Assembly: GCA_033239525.1 (NCBI GenBank)
Contig: BSYO01000010.1
Span: forward strand, 15,902,042-15,966,041
Direction of reading: 5' to 3'
From: Nepenthes gracilis
Taxonomy: Eukaryota > Streptophyta > Magnoliopsida > Caryophyllales > Nepenthaceae
Length of the DNA: 64,000 bases
In this document: piece by piece, positions 12,894-25,900 of the stretch
How the letters are laid out: each line of letters starts with the position of its first letter
Numbering within the stretch: position 1 is the stretch's first letter
Translations under genes and position numbers: made by a program
Notes under the pieces: generated by a model
The model's database searches: none
What the model saw: only the letters and a program-made list of their open reading frames with translations
What the model was told of the DNA's origin: nothing

Positions 12894-13842
12894 TTTGGTA
12901 TCGTAGAAGGCTTCAACTCGCTTTTGATGTTCTGGTTTTTCCGATTTTTTCCCGAAATCGAAAAACTTAAAGTCTTCGTTTTTGAAGATTCGGTTCAAAC
13001 GAAGACCGAAATCGATGGGAATTAAATTTCAAATTTCCATATATTTTTCATCATTTATGGTGTTCAGATTGTCTTTTTGAATCGGTCTGAAGTCGGGTCG
13101 AAATCGTTCGTTGTCGGGTTCGGGCGAACCGACAAATGAAGACGCACTTGAACGGGCGTTTTGCTGCTTGTGTAAAACGCCGCCGTTTTAATGCTTCGAT
13201 TTTTCTTGAACGACGCCGTTTCGTTGGAACGAATTCGGATTGAAACGACGCCGTTTGCCACAATTTAAAAAAAAAAAAAAAAAAAAATTTTGATGCGGCC
13301 GACGGGTTTCGAACCCGGACGCGGACGGCGAAAGAGCGGCAATTGCGCTTGGCGCTGCTTAGCGCCTTGTATTACTTTTTGAGTTTAAATTGTATTTAAA
13401 CTTTCATAAAGAGTATATATATTATATATATACGTATATATTTATATTTATATATATATATATATAATTATATTATTATATATAAAGTATAAAATATAAT
13501 ATCCAGTATATAATTATATATATATATATGTAATGTCTTGTGATTAAAATAATTTAATTAATTGAGGATTAGCCACAGCACCCCTTAATTAATAAATTAT
13601 TTTATTTTATTTTTATCAATGTATGGTATAAAGACAAAATTGTAGTAATTATTTTGATATAATAAAATTTATCCCACAGAAAATTTTATTATATTAAATT
13701 AATTAATCGGATAAAATGTCAAATTATTATTTTCTTAATTTACCCAATGGATTAAGAAAGGAATATAATCGATAGTTTTATCATTAAATTGACATGAATC
13801 TACCAAATTAAAATTTAGCCCACAGTAATTTTTTTTTGTCTA
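12894..13842 (+). other. Copia leader: PBS, palindromic motifs, oligo-A and (TA)n tracts
   Basis: The leader begins with the PBS at 12896-12906. Between 13173 and 13260 the motif ACG(A/C)CGCCGTTT occurs three times. A run of about 22 A lies at 13266-13287, followed by a near-palindromic GACGGGTTTCGAACCCGG. On the minus strand this holds a perfect Pol III B box (GGTTCGAAACC) upstream of the oligo-T run. A dense (TA)n region spans about 13417-13540. No open frame here resembles a known protein. Confidence 0.6.
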
Positions 13843-16800
13843 TTGATTCATGATGTATGTTTTACATTGGTAAAACATAATTTTGTAATTTGTAAGCCTC
13901 AATTTTGGATGTTAAGTACGATTTATTTTTACGCAAATTATTCAATCAGAAATCTTTCCGATATTAGATGTGAAATTCCCGAACTAAAAGGTGACAACTA
14001 TAAAGTGTGGAAGGAGAGAATTCTTCTTCACTTAGGGTGGCTTGATATCGATTATGCTATCCTGGAAAGACGAACCACCGGCTCTTACCCTTATCAAGAC
14101 TGGATGAGGAACGCTTTATGAACGCCCGGAGCGATCTAATCGCCTCGCCTTTAATGTTCATAAAGACAAAAATTCTCGCGGTATTCGCTGCCTTACGACC
14201 AAAGATAAAAAAAGTCGAGATTTATCAAGCGCCATAGATGAACAATTTGTGACTTCGTATAAGGCACTTGCAAGCACCCTAATAATGAAGTTTTCATCTA
14301 TTAGGCTCACCAAATAAGGGTGTGCGTGAGCACATAATGCAAATGAGGGGATATTGCATTTCTCAACTTAAAAATCTAGAGGGTGGAAATGTCTAACCTT
14401 TCATGGTGCATTACATTTTAAATTCGCTTCCACCGCAATGATATGGGCATTTTAAAATCTCTTATAACACACATAAGGATAAATGGTCAATCAATGAACT
14501 CATGACCATGTGTGTGCAAGAGGAAGGAAGGCTCGCGATGGAGCAAAGTGAGAGCGTCTTCGTGCGAAGGAAGGAAGGTTCAAGACGCAAGCCAAGTCAA
14601 AGGGGAAAGGTAAAGTACCTCCCAAACCGATATCAAGAAGGAGTCCAAGTGCTTCTTCGTAAAAAGAAGGGACACGTGAAGAAGGACTTGCTTTCAAGTA
14701 TCAAAATTGGCTTGAAAAGAAAGGTAATCCATTCTCTTTTTGTTTGTTATGAATCTAATATGGTTAATGTTGCACATGACACACGGATTGACTGCGTTCT
14801 ACAATCCATATTTCTAATTCCTTACAGGGCTTGCAAAACCTAAGGAAACTAATGGGTAGTGAACAATGCATCTTCTCCAAAAACAAGATGCGTTTACATG
14901 TGGAGGTCATTGGCACATGCAACTTAATTTTGAGTAGTGGTTTTATTTTGTCTCTTGAAAAGACCTTTTATATTCCAAATTTCTCTAGAAATTTGATTTC
15001 TGTTTCTAGACTTGTACCATTTGGATATTCCTTTACATTTTCAGACTCATTATTCATTTATCTTATAAGTCCGATATCATTTTTAATGGTACACCTGTCT
15101 GATGGTCTTTATTGTTTGAATTTGCAAAACAATACCAATTTCAATCAGGCATGTTAATAACGGAATTAAAAGATGTGTTATGAATAAATGTTCCTCGATG
15201 TTGTGGCATAGGAGATTTGGACATATCTCCATTGAAAGAATTAAAAGATTAGTAAAAGATGGAGTACTTAGTACTTTAGATTTTATCGACTTTGAGACTG
15301 TGTGGACCGCACATTAAAGGAAAGCACTCAACAAGACTAAGAAAAATGCTAAGAGGAGTTCGGACATATTAGAGATCATACATACCGACATTTATAGTCC
15401 CGATATAGACTCATATGGCCCAAAATATTTCATCACCTTTATTGATGATTTCTCCACGATATGTATCTCTACTTGCTTCATAATAAATGTGAAGCCTTGG
15501 ATACTTTTAAATTGTTTAAAGCGTAAGTAGAGAAACAAACGGGAAAAAATATCAAAATTGTGAGATCGATAGAGGTGGAGAGTATTATGGTAGATATATC
15601 AAGATGGACAAATGCCTGGTCCATTTGCAAAGTTTCTTCAAGAAAATGGGATTGTTGCTAATACACTATGCCTGGGTTCTCCTAACTTAATGGTGTAGCA
15701 GAAAGAAGAAACCGAACGTTATCGGACATGGTGAGGAGTATGCTTAGTAACTCCGAACTTTCAAAATCTTTTGTGAGTGAAGCTCTTAAACAAATGCAAT
15801 ATACATATTAAACCGGTCCCAACAAAAGCTGTTCCAAAAACTCCTTTTGAGTTATGGAAAGGTTGGAAACCGAGTTTGCAACATGTACGCGTATGGGGAT
15901 GCCCATCTGAAGTAAGAGTTTATAACCCACATGAAAAGAAATTGGACCCAAGGACCATAAGTGGGCATTTCATGGATATGCCGAACGGGCCTAAGGGGGC
16001 ATGATTTTACTTGCCCATCTCATACCACTAGGATTGTGGAATCAAGAAATGCAAAATTTCTTGAGAATGACTTAATGAGTGGGAGAAAACGATCAAGAAT
16101 TGATCAATTGAATTCTCAACCCTCCACTTCATTTGATAGGTTGATTGATGAACACAACACTCTTCAAAATCAATCTAGTGTTGTACAACCAATCAATGTC
16201 ATTCCACAAAATGTTGATCCTATTCCAGTTGACAATGAAATTCAGGATTTATCTGAAATAGTTGTACAACATCATCCTGTTGAGGATGATGATACAACAT
16301 TAAGAAGGTCATCTAGAATGAGAAAATCAAAGAATCCCTAGTGATTATGTCAGTATATCCGAAAGAGTCTCGACTACAATGTGGGAGCCAAAAATGATCC
16401 CAAACGCTTTCACAAGCCATGAGTTGTAATGAATCACAATTATGGCACAATACTATGAAAGAAGAGATGAGTTCCATGAGTAGCAATAGAGTCCGGGATC
16501 TCGTTGAATCGCTCTAAAGGGGCGAAAGCCATAGGGTGTAAATGGGTCTTTAAAACAAAGAAAGACTCATTAGGCAATATTGAAAGATATAAGGCAAGAC
16601 TCGTTGCAAAGGTTATACTCAAAAAGAAGGAATTGATTACAAGGAGACTTTTTCTCCCGTATCTAAAAAGGACTCTCTTCGTATAATTTTGGCATTGGTT
16701 GCTCATTTTGATATGGAATCGCAACAAATGGATGTGAAAACAGATTTTGAATGGTGATCTAGAGGAAGAGGTTTACATGAAACAACCGTAAGGATTCTCC

Positions 16801-17950
16801 TCTCTAGTGACGGTGAGCAATTGGTGTGTAAATTAAAGAAGTCCATATATGGATTGAAACAAGCATCCCGTCAATGGTATTTGAAATTTGATGAAATTAT
16901 CTCTTCATTCGGTTTTGAAGAGAATATTTTGATCAATGTATATACCAAAGGTCATGGGAGTAAGACTTGTTTCCTTGTCTTATATGTGGATGATATTTTA
17001 CTTGCATCCAATGATAAAGGGTTGTTGTATGAGGTGAAATAATTTCTCTCTAAAAATTTTGAAATGAAGGATATGGGAGATGCATCTTATGTCATTGGCA
17101 TAAAAATACATCGTGGATGCACAAGAAGTTATGTTCGGGTTTGTCTCAAGAGACCTATATCAATAAGGTTTTAGAGAGATTTCGGATGAAAGATTGTTCA
17201 CCAAGTGTAGCACCAATTGTGAAGGGTGATAAGCTCAATTTGAGCCAATGCCCGAAAACGATTTGAACGGGAACAAATCAAGAACATTCCGTATGCTTCC
17301 GTTGTTGGAAGTTTGATGTATGCTCAGGTATGCACAAGACCGACATAGCATTTCTGATTGGAATGTTGGGAAGATTTCGTGAGTAATCCAGAATCGAACA
17401 CCTGAAAGCCGCCAAGAAAGTCATGAGGTATCTTCAAGGTACCAAAATTTCATGCTTACATATGTACTTGACCGACAACTGAAGTTTTGGGGTACTCCGA
17501 TTCAGACTTCACCGGGTGTGTTGATTCACGTAAATCAACATCCTGCTACATATTTTGTTTGCCGGTGGAGCCAGTATCCCCGGAGTACAAAGCAACTTTG
17601 ATTGCAACTTCCACTATGGAGGCCGAGTTCGTTGCTTTTTTCGAGGCTACAAAGTATGGTGTATGGATGAGAAATTTCATGTCTAGGCTTAGAGTGGTTG
17701 ATTCCATCTCAAGGCCATTAAAGATATTTTGCGATAATTCAACAATTTTTTCCCGCTAAAAATAACAAAAGTAGCAAAATAAGTAAACACATCGACATTC
17801 GCTTTTAGCCATAAAGGAGCGCATTAAAAGAAAGGAAATTGTCATGGAGCATATCAAAGATCGAATTAATGATCGCCGATCCTCGACTAAAGGCATGCCA
17901 CCATTAAGATTCAAGGATCTTGTATCCGAAATGGGATTGAGTTCCATTTT
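13843..17950 (+). pseudogene. Copia gag-pol polyprotein remnant
   Basis: Gag starts around 13940 (open to 14121; motif L-H-L-G-W-L-D) and continues in shifted frames to about 14700. Its zinc knuckle (around 14650) has lost its cysteines. GAG-pre-integrase is at 14831-15157 (N-L-I-S-V-S-R-L core) and integrase fragments run to about 16340. RT begins near 16500 (C-K-W-V-F-K-T-K) and continues at 16821-17042 with K-K-S-I-Y-G-L-K-Q-A-S-R-Q-W and the catalytic Y-V-D-D at 16983-16994. RNase H is at 17487-17759 (D-S-D-F-T-G-C-V-D-S-R-K-S-T-S and M-E-A-E motifs), with its tail to about 17950. At least a dozen frame breaks exist, so it is non-functional. Confidence 0.88.
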
Positions 17951-18235
17951 GTAATTTTCATTGTATGGACAATGATTTTGAAATTTCTATTGTTGTGATA
18001 TTTCTCAAAATTGTGTACACATTAATTAATTTGAGAATATCATTGTTGGACAAAGAATAAACATAGGGTTTATTCATAAAGTAAAGTTACACGGATGACT
18101 TGAGAAATTAATATATTGTAATACATGGAAGATATTACTCATTATTAGAGGACTTATCGCTATGATTCATATATTTATTTCTTAAAGTTTAAAAAATTGA
18201 TGATCTTAGTTATCACATAAAGTTAAATATGGACC

Positions 18236-18246
18236 AAGTGGGAGAA
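18236..18246 (+). promoter_or_regulatory. Copia polypurine tract
   Basis: AAGTGGGAGAA lies immediately before the 3' LTR TGTGAG. It is the classical plant copia plus-strand priming site. Confidence 0.85.
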
Positions 18247-18716
18247 TGTGAGCTTTTGGCCCAATTAAGGCCCAATTAATCGAGCCTGCCGAGCCTAAGC
18301 CGCGGCCGCCGCCGCTCACCAAGCCATCTCGAGCTACGAACGAAATGCGAGCGCCTTTTGGCGTTCGTCTTCCTCGATCAATTGCGTAACCTTCCAAATT
18401 TTTATCTCGCTTAATTGTCAAGAAATGTGGTCCATTAAGTGGTGATAACTCTCCCATTAAGTTAATTCATCAATTTCGACCGCTCGAGCACCAAACGCCG
18501 GTTTAGGGCGTTTGATGGTTTCGCCTATAAATCGAGCAATTCGCTTTGTCCCCGCACCCAACTCAATTGAAACACCATCTAAGAGTAAAGGAGTGTCCGT
18601 AAGCACGAACGCCGTCCGAATCGGAGATCCGAAAATGAGCACAAATGGCCGGAGGTAATTTTAACCGATTTTAAATTCCGCAATTGTGGTTGTGTTAACC
18701 ACATCCAGATCTAACA
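18247..18716 (+). repeat. Copia 3' LTR
   Basis: This 470-bp direct repeat of the 5' LTR is followed by target duplication AGTTA at 18717-18721. Confidence 0.9.
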
Positions 18717-18721
18717 AGTTA

Positions 18722-19993
18722 ATCTTTTCACGCACCCAAAAGTGAGCCCGATTGAACGATTACCTTTCCCAAACTCTTCTTCCATGCAATCTAAACAGCC
18801 TAAAAAATGACCTTAAGTTTGATTATAATGATGCTTGACTCTCCAATATATCCTCAAAATCTTGGAACCCATTTATCTACATTATCCCTTCTTGGGAGCG
18901 AGGAGGCTTCCATTTCTTAAAGAGATAGATATGATTATTTTTTAAATTTGAGTTGTTTATTTTTAAATAGATTATTATAATTTAATAATTAATTTTAACT
19001 AATTTTTTAATTCTTTTTTAAAAAAATAATTAAATTATAATTATTTATTTAAAAATAAACAACCTAAATATAAAAAAATAATAATATGGGCATATTATAT
19101 TTAACCAAATATGCCATATACACCTCTAACTAAACTAGATATAAACTGAAGTTAAGTTTACAAAAATAGAGAGATTATTGATCAAAGTATCCAATATTGA
19201 TCCCTAACTCAAATATAAAGATCTTGTATCAGTATCTTAATTTTTAATTTAAACATAAGTTTTTCTATATCATAAATTCTCAGAATAGTCAAATGCATGT
19301 ATCATTACTCATATATTATAGATCAAAATTATTTTTATGGTTTGAAATTTAAAATTTAAATTTTATAAGTCATAATAAAACAATGCTAGTGAAGGGATGG
19401 GATGATAATTTATAATTAAACCGCACATTATGGTTTCAATTTATAATTTACCTAATAAATCTGACATGTTGAGACACATTGCTTATATTTTATATATATT
19501 AATTGGTCTTTTTGTTCTGTGTAATTTCTATAGTTAATATTATTGTGCTTATTAGTCATAAAATTAATGTCCTTTTTTACTTAACTAACAGTATCAATCA
19601 ATCAGTGTAACTTTACCTACCATCGCCCAATAAAAAGAATTTAAGAAGAAGCAAAGCCGGGGATAAAAAATATACCGATGATCGGCACATACGATATTAA
19701 ATCAAATAAGTAACACAATAATAGAAAATAATCCACAATATTCTTATTTTCCAATGACATGTAGTAAGTATATTGAAAATGTATAATTGTGAAATTAAAT
19801 AATGCATCTCAAGGAAATCCATAAAGATAAATGGATTAATCAAACTACATTATATTATATATTTTTTTATTATTTTTGTGCCATTTATGATATATGTATA
19901 TTTTTTAATGTAAATTGTGTCGGAAGAAAATGGCAGGTTTCGTTAACTGGTGAGCTGGGGCGCGAGGAACGCCTGTTGCTTCGGTTGAAACGA
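18722..19993. other. AT-rich intergenic DNA and probable promoter side of the rhomboid gene
   Basis: No element boundaries or coding sequence were recognised. The last 60 bases or so before 19994 become GC-richer, as expected for a 5' UTR. The open frame extends upstream to 19802 but its first part is AT-rich and unlike protein, so the ATG at 19994 is preferred. Confidence 0.5.
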
Positions 19994-22900
19994 ATGGGAG
20001 GATTCCGAAATGTGCTTATCTTCGAGCCGTCCTCTACATATGGAACGTCCATGGCGCTGTCTTACTCTCGCCCAAATTATCATCTATCTCGATCCATTTC
20101 ACGTTCCTCCGCAGTCAAAAGACTCGCTCTTTCCAGGCATAGTCAGTCTGTGTCGTCTCTGCTGCTTCTTCCTCGCCTGCCAAATTCTCGGTTTCGCTTA
20201 ATATCTTCTTTCAGTCGCTCTGGTATTCTCTTTCTCTCTACTCATGTTGAGGCTACCGTAGATTAATTTTGATGGATTTTATGTTATTTCATTTGTTTCT
20301 AACTGTTTCTCTCGGCTGCCTTTTCGTCCTCCGTTTCAGACGATTCCCTTGAACGCGAAATTGAAAATAGAAGTGAATAAGAGTTCAGTTGATGTCATTG
20401 GACATTATTGTTCACAAAGAATTTTCCTTATTTGTATCATGTGATCAGTTCTTGCAATTATGCTGCCGTAAGTGTTAAGGCTAAACTGGAAAATTGTTGT
20501 CGGGGTAAAGTTGGGGTAAGGTGTTTTTACTCGACTTGTCGGTGCAATGTTGTTTTGTATCTTCATAAACAAGATCTTTGAGGAGTTGATGCTACTTGAT
20601 GACAGTGAAAAAGGGTTTTTTTTTTTTTTTCATTGAAGGATTGATGAATGTCAATAGGCTTATGGTCGACAATTTGAAACTCACTCAATCAGAATGCAAT
20701 ACTTTGTTAGTTGTAATCTTACATTTTACACCTGATTAATTGATGAGGATATTATTTGAAAATTGCATCCTTGATATAGATGGAAACAATGCCACCGTGT
20801 TGTAATTAATAGATCTATTAACGAAGTTGGTGTCTTGCTGACCTAGATTTTTTTATGAGATAGATAATGATTTTTCTCTATAGTTAGTTAGTTTAATTGT
20901 ATATAAGTTCTATGCATTCTTAATTTGTATTTTCTGCTGAGTCTCAGCACTGTCATATCTACCGTTGCTCAAGTCATATATGCTATTTTAACTAACGTAA
21001 TAGTTTCTGACCTGCCCACTTACATTTTCACAAAAAAATCTTTAATATATAGGATGAGGTTGTCATCTTTTGAACTTGGGAGACACTGCCTTGGAATCAT
21101 ATTAATATACGGTTTTATATTTAAATATTAGCAAAAAGGTTTAACTGCATAGGATTGGAGAGAGTTTGATCTAATGGGATTGTTATCCCTTCTGATGTTG
21201 CCATCTCCTTGGATTCTTAATTAGCTATTAATTATTTAACTAGTATTAAAACATGCACTTGATATATTGTTGGACTCATTGCTGAATACTTGTCTTGCCA
21301 AACAAATTTTGTCAATAACAAAACTTAGTCTGCATCTACCAATCATGGTCTCTTGGAGACTTGCCTTTCTCAAAACTTGTTGGAAACCACATGAAATCCT
21401 TTTGAGAATGTCAACAATCATGTTTTATGCTTGTGTTCCTTAAGCACTTATTCCCACATTTTTATGTTCTTAAAATCTGTACCCGTCTTACTCATGTATC
21501 CTTTGAAGTTCCAGCAGCAGCAGTGAAACCATATTCACAATGTCGGGAAAAACCTACATGAATCCTTTTCTTCGATTTTGCTCAGTTTGAGCCGGCATCA
21601 TCTCCCAATTGTACGACCATTATTTTTTTCTTATCATTGCGATCCAAAAATTTCTTGTTGAAGTCTCTAGATTCTATACTACTTTCCCCATTTTTTCCCT
21701 ATTAAGTAAAGCATTTCTAGATTCTTCTAGGAATCTTCTAGGAATGAAAGCTGCCAAAATAAGGAGGTGTTCTTTCAAAAATTGGTTGTTTTTTGAAGTA
21801 ACGCCTTACTACCATTGCTGACCATGACTTTTGAGCGTTGCACAGTTATACTACCCAACCTGTTAAGCTTTGTTGTAAATGAAAACTCACATAGATGAAC
21901 TAGTAGCATAACTAGATAGAGATGGTTGATTCTTAGAGTCTGTTTCATATACCCACGTTACCTTCATTTAAGTACTCTGAGTTCTTTAAGGTACCATATC
22001 ACCGGTTAATTACATAATCACTTGAAGGTAGAACTATTGTATGACATCACAAGTCTTCATGGGTAATACATGAAACTGCATTTGCAGGCTGTGATAGAAA
22101 AGATTGAACTCTTCCTGCTCAACCTCAAGTAGTAGTTTGACAACCCAAATGTTTTTCTTTCAATTTATGCTAGACCTATCTTACGGTTTCTACTTCTAGC
22201 TTTCTTGCTGCACGTATTTAATTACTTGTATATGTTATAGCTATGCTACTCATACATCTCAACATTATCATTTTAACTACATTTATCTTTTAGGTTTTAT
22301 TGCTTATCAGGTATAAACAGATAAAAGCAAACTGTAAAATATTTTTGTTAGACATTATATCACAGCTGGAACTTGGGAAGCCTGGAGAAAGACGCAAACC
22401 TGAGAAGCAGGTTGATGGAGTATTCTGGATTATTCTGCTTAATATTGGGATATATGTAGCAGATCATATTTTTCAGGTAGCATATCATTTTCCACCTTAT
22501 TCTAGATTATCATGTGGATTTGAAAAGGTTGCACATACTTGTTAACCTAAAAATAGTGGAAACTAGGAGGGTTATTGATGTGGGGAAGGGAGAGAGAAAT
22601 CAGGGGAGGGAGAGAAACAGAAGGAGAAACTAGGGGAAGGAGAAGGAGAAACCAGGGGAGAGAGAGTAGAGACCGAGAGAGAGGAGGAAAATATCACAAT
22701 CAATCAAATTTTACTCAATTCATCAATGTTACTTCATACAATAGAGGTAGGGTCCTTATATAGAAAAACCCTAATCTTAAGATAATTTAAAAATAAATAT
22801 AATTTTTTAATTAAATATGATAAAAAAAAATCAAATCAAATCTTTACTAATAAAATAAAATCAAACTCTACTAATGTAAAAATAAAATTAAATGAGAAAC

Positions 22901-25900
22901 AAAATTAAATCTCTTATAATTTAGAAATAAAATCAAATTTCTTCTAATTGAAAATAAAATAAAACCTAAATTGAAAATAAAATTAAATTGCTTCATTCAT
23001 GATGTCCGCATTAATTTTAAATCTAATGTAGGGAAGGGGAAGGGTAGGGGAAGGGAAAGAGAAGTCAGGGGAGGGAGAGAAACAGAAGGAGAAACCAAGG
23101 GAAGAAGAAGGAGAAACCAGGGGAGAGAGAAAAGTAGAGACCGAGAAAAATGAGAGAAATATCATAATTAATCAAAATTTATTCAATTTATCGGTGTTGC
23201 TTCATATAATAGAAGTATGGTCATTATATAGAAAAATCATAATCCTAGGATAATTTAAAAATAAATATAATTTTTAACTAAATATAACATAAATTCCTAA
23301 AATAGAAAAAATGAAATCAAATAAAATTTTTACTGATCAAATAAAATCAAACTCTACTAATTTAAAAATAAAATTAAATGAGAAATAAAATTAAATCTCT
23401 TCTAATTTGAAAATAAAATTAAATCTTTTCTAATTGAAAATAAAATAAAATAAAATTTCTTCATTTATGATGTCTGCATTAATTCTTCCCGAGTGGTTGG
23501 GACTGGACCCCGTCGAGTAAAACTTCTGTAATTAATTCCCCAACCATAAGATGAGTGGCTACACAATCCTCCAGGGTTGACACTTTTGGCACCACTCCAT
23601 CACCCCATACATCTGCCAGTTCGTACACCTGTTTGTATCCCTATCCAATGAAACGAGCACGCAATGTGGTAGTATATAATGTAGACATGACCATTCTCCT
23701 TGTAGTAATAGCTCTAACTAATGGCTGATTCTTGATCCTTTGTGATGCAAGGAAGGGGTGGTAAGGAGAAGGCAGGAGAGAAAGAAAAAGAGGGTTAATG
23801 GAAAGGGAATAGAGTGAGGTAAGAAGTAGAAGGAATAAGAGAGAAGAAAGACAATCACAATTTAATGTAGGAAAGGAGAACCTTTTTTGATACCAAATTT
23901 GATGTAGGGAAGGGGAAAAGTAGGGGAAGGGAAAGAGAAATCAAGGGAAGGGGAGAAATAGAAGGAGAAACCAGGGGAAGGAAAAATTAGAGGAGAGAGA
24001 GAAGTAGAGACTGAGAAAGAGGAGAAAAATATAACAATTAATCAAATTTTATTTAATTCATCAATATTGCTTCATACATTAGAGGTAGGATCCTTATATA
24101 AAAAACCCAAATCTTAGGATAATTTAAAAATAATATAATTTTCTAACTAAATATAACATAACTTCCTAAAATTAAAAAAATAAAATCAAATAAAATTTTT
24201 ACTAATCAAATAAAATCAAACTCTACTAATTTAAAAATAAAATAGAAACAAAATTAAATCTCTTTTAATTTGGAAATAAAATTAAATCTCTTTTAATTGA
24301 AAATAAAATAAAATCTAATTTGTAAATAAAATAAAATCTTTTCATTCATAATGTCCGCATTGGTTATCTAAATAGAATATAAACATATCATGGTGTATTA
24401 TCCTTTAGAATTTTTTTTTATACAAGTCACAACTGTTAAAATTTGAAATTTGGAGGTAGCCAAAGGGGTTGATTCCTCAACAGTAAAATATCAATGAACA
24501 CCTACATGAAGATTGATGATAGGCTTTCTTGCTAGTTTTAATGGTATTATATTTTAACAGGGTAGCTAGCTTACTGGCAAATTCATTTGCCCTTTCTTTT
24601 CTCCTGCAGCTACAAGCCATCAAAAGTCTATACTTGTATCACCGTTGGCCTGCTTGGTACCAGTTTGTGACAGCGGCATTTTGTCATGCAAACTGGTAAA
24701 GTCAGATTTGAAACTTCAATCAAAAGAGAACCTCTAGCACTTTATTCTGAATAAAGGTTTCTCAATTGGGTCCTTTTGGGGAGAAAAAAACCCTTAAATT
24801 TTGGTTTCTATATGCAGAAACTACCCTTGCTAAAGACATTTTTCAATGTGACACGTGAATTCTTTTCCAAAATGTTTATAGAAAACCACTCAAAATCTTT
24901 GTTTTCCTCAAAATCCTACTGTTTTATTAGAGTTTTCATAACACCATCTCTTTTGGTAAGAAAATTGGTGGCATTCAACAGAAACTATCCTTGAAGAAGC
25001 GTTAAAAACATAGAAAAGATAAGGTGTGACAAAAAAAATTGAAAAAAAAAGAGGTGATTTCTGTAAAAACTCCGAGATTTGAGAGTGGTTACTACAGCAA
25101 ATTCTCCTCCATATCCAAAGATAAGGAAGGAGTTTATCCTTAAAACAGCAGTTGCCCTTCCTTGCCTCTTGTTTTCTTCGCTGATTTCGTTATGATGAGT
25201 TTGATTTTTAACTATGTTGCATGTCTACTCTGCAGGAAACATCTTTCCAGCAATCTTTTCTTCCTCTACATTTTTGGTCAGGCTTCTGACTGAGAATCAT
25301 GAAATCCGGTTGACAAAGTGATACCTTATTCACGCAGATACTGAAATTTGTGCTTTTCGTGAACAGGAAAGCTTGTGGAAGAGGAAGAAGGCAACATTGC
25401 GTTGTGGCTGTCGTATCTTCTAACTGGTGCTGGAGCAAACCTTGTTTCATGGCTGGTTCTCCCAAGAAATGCTGTCTCTGTTGGAGCCTCCGGTGCTGTT
25501 TTTGGCTTATTTGCAATTAGTGTCCTTGTGAAGGTACCATGAATGACTGTGTTTAAACATATTAATGCCAACCCCTTTTGTGCCTGTTACCTACTTAGCG
25601 GCTTGCAGATGTCCTGGGATTGGAGGAAGATCCTTGAAGCGCTAATTCTGGGTCAGTTTGTCATAGAGAAGGTAAGAAGTTTCTGAAATTCTTTGATGGA
25701 AATGCACCTGTGGTGCAGCTAGGCCCCTTTGATATGTGATTGCTTTTGCACTCAACCGACGATGTAGTAATTGATATATCTAATAAGGATGATGTTAGGG
25801 GACACCTAGGATGATATGACGCCTCATCTATCTATCATCACTAGCAGGCCCACATTAGATTAGATGGATGGATAAGATGCCATGGCATCCTAAGGTGTCC

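Larger units (their letters stand above)
12417..18716 (+). mobile_element. Ty1/copia LTR retrotransposon, structurally complete, coding region broken
   Basis: The element has LTRs at 12417-12893 and 18247-18716, both starting TGTGAGC and ending TCTAACA. A PBS follows the 5' LTR (TGGTATCGTAG at 12896-12906) and a PPT precedes the 3' LTR (AAGTGGGAGAA at 18236-18246). Five-base target duplications AGTTA lie at 12412-12416 and 18717-18721. Order inside: a leader of about 950 bp, then gag, GAG-pre-integrase, integrase, RT, RNase H, which is copia order. Every domain is interrupted by frameshifts or stops, so it could not move by itself. The LTRs differ by several small indels, mostly in a GC-rich block near 12460-12540 and 18285-18370. 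Confidence 0.92.

Noticed and set aside
20010..20201. Alternative frame over rhomboid exon 1
   Set aside because: It ends in a stop before any splice donor and does not connect to exon 2; the frame from 19994 does.
22575..23165. Glu/Arg-rich open frames
   Set aside because: Low-complexity translation of GA-rich LTR starts in an intron.
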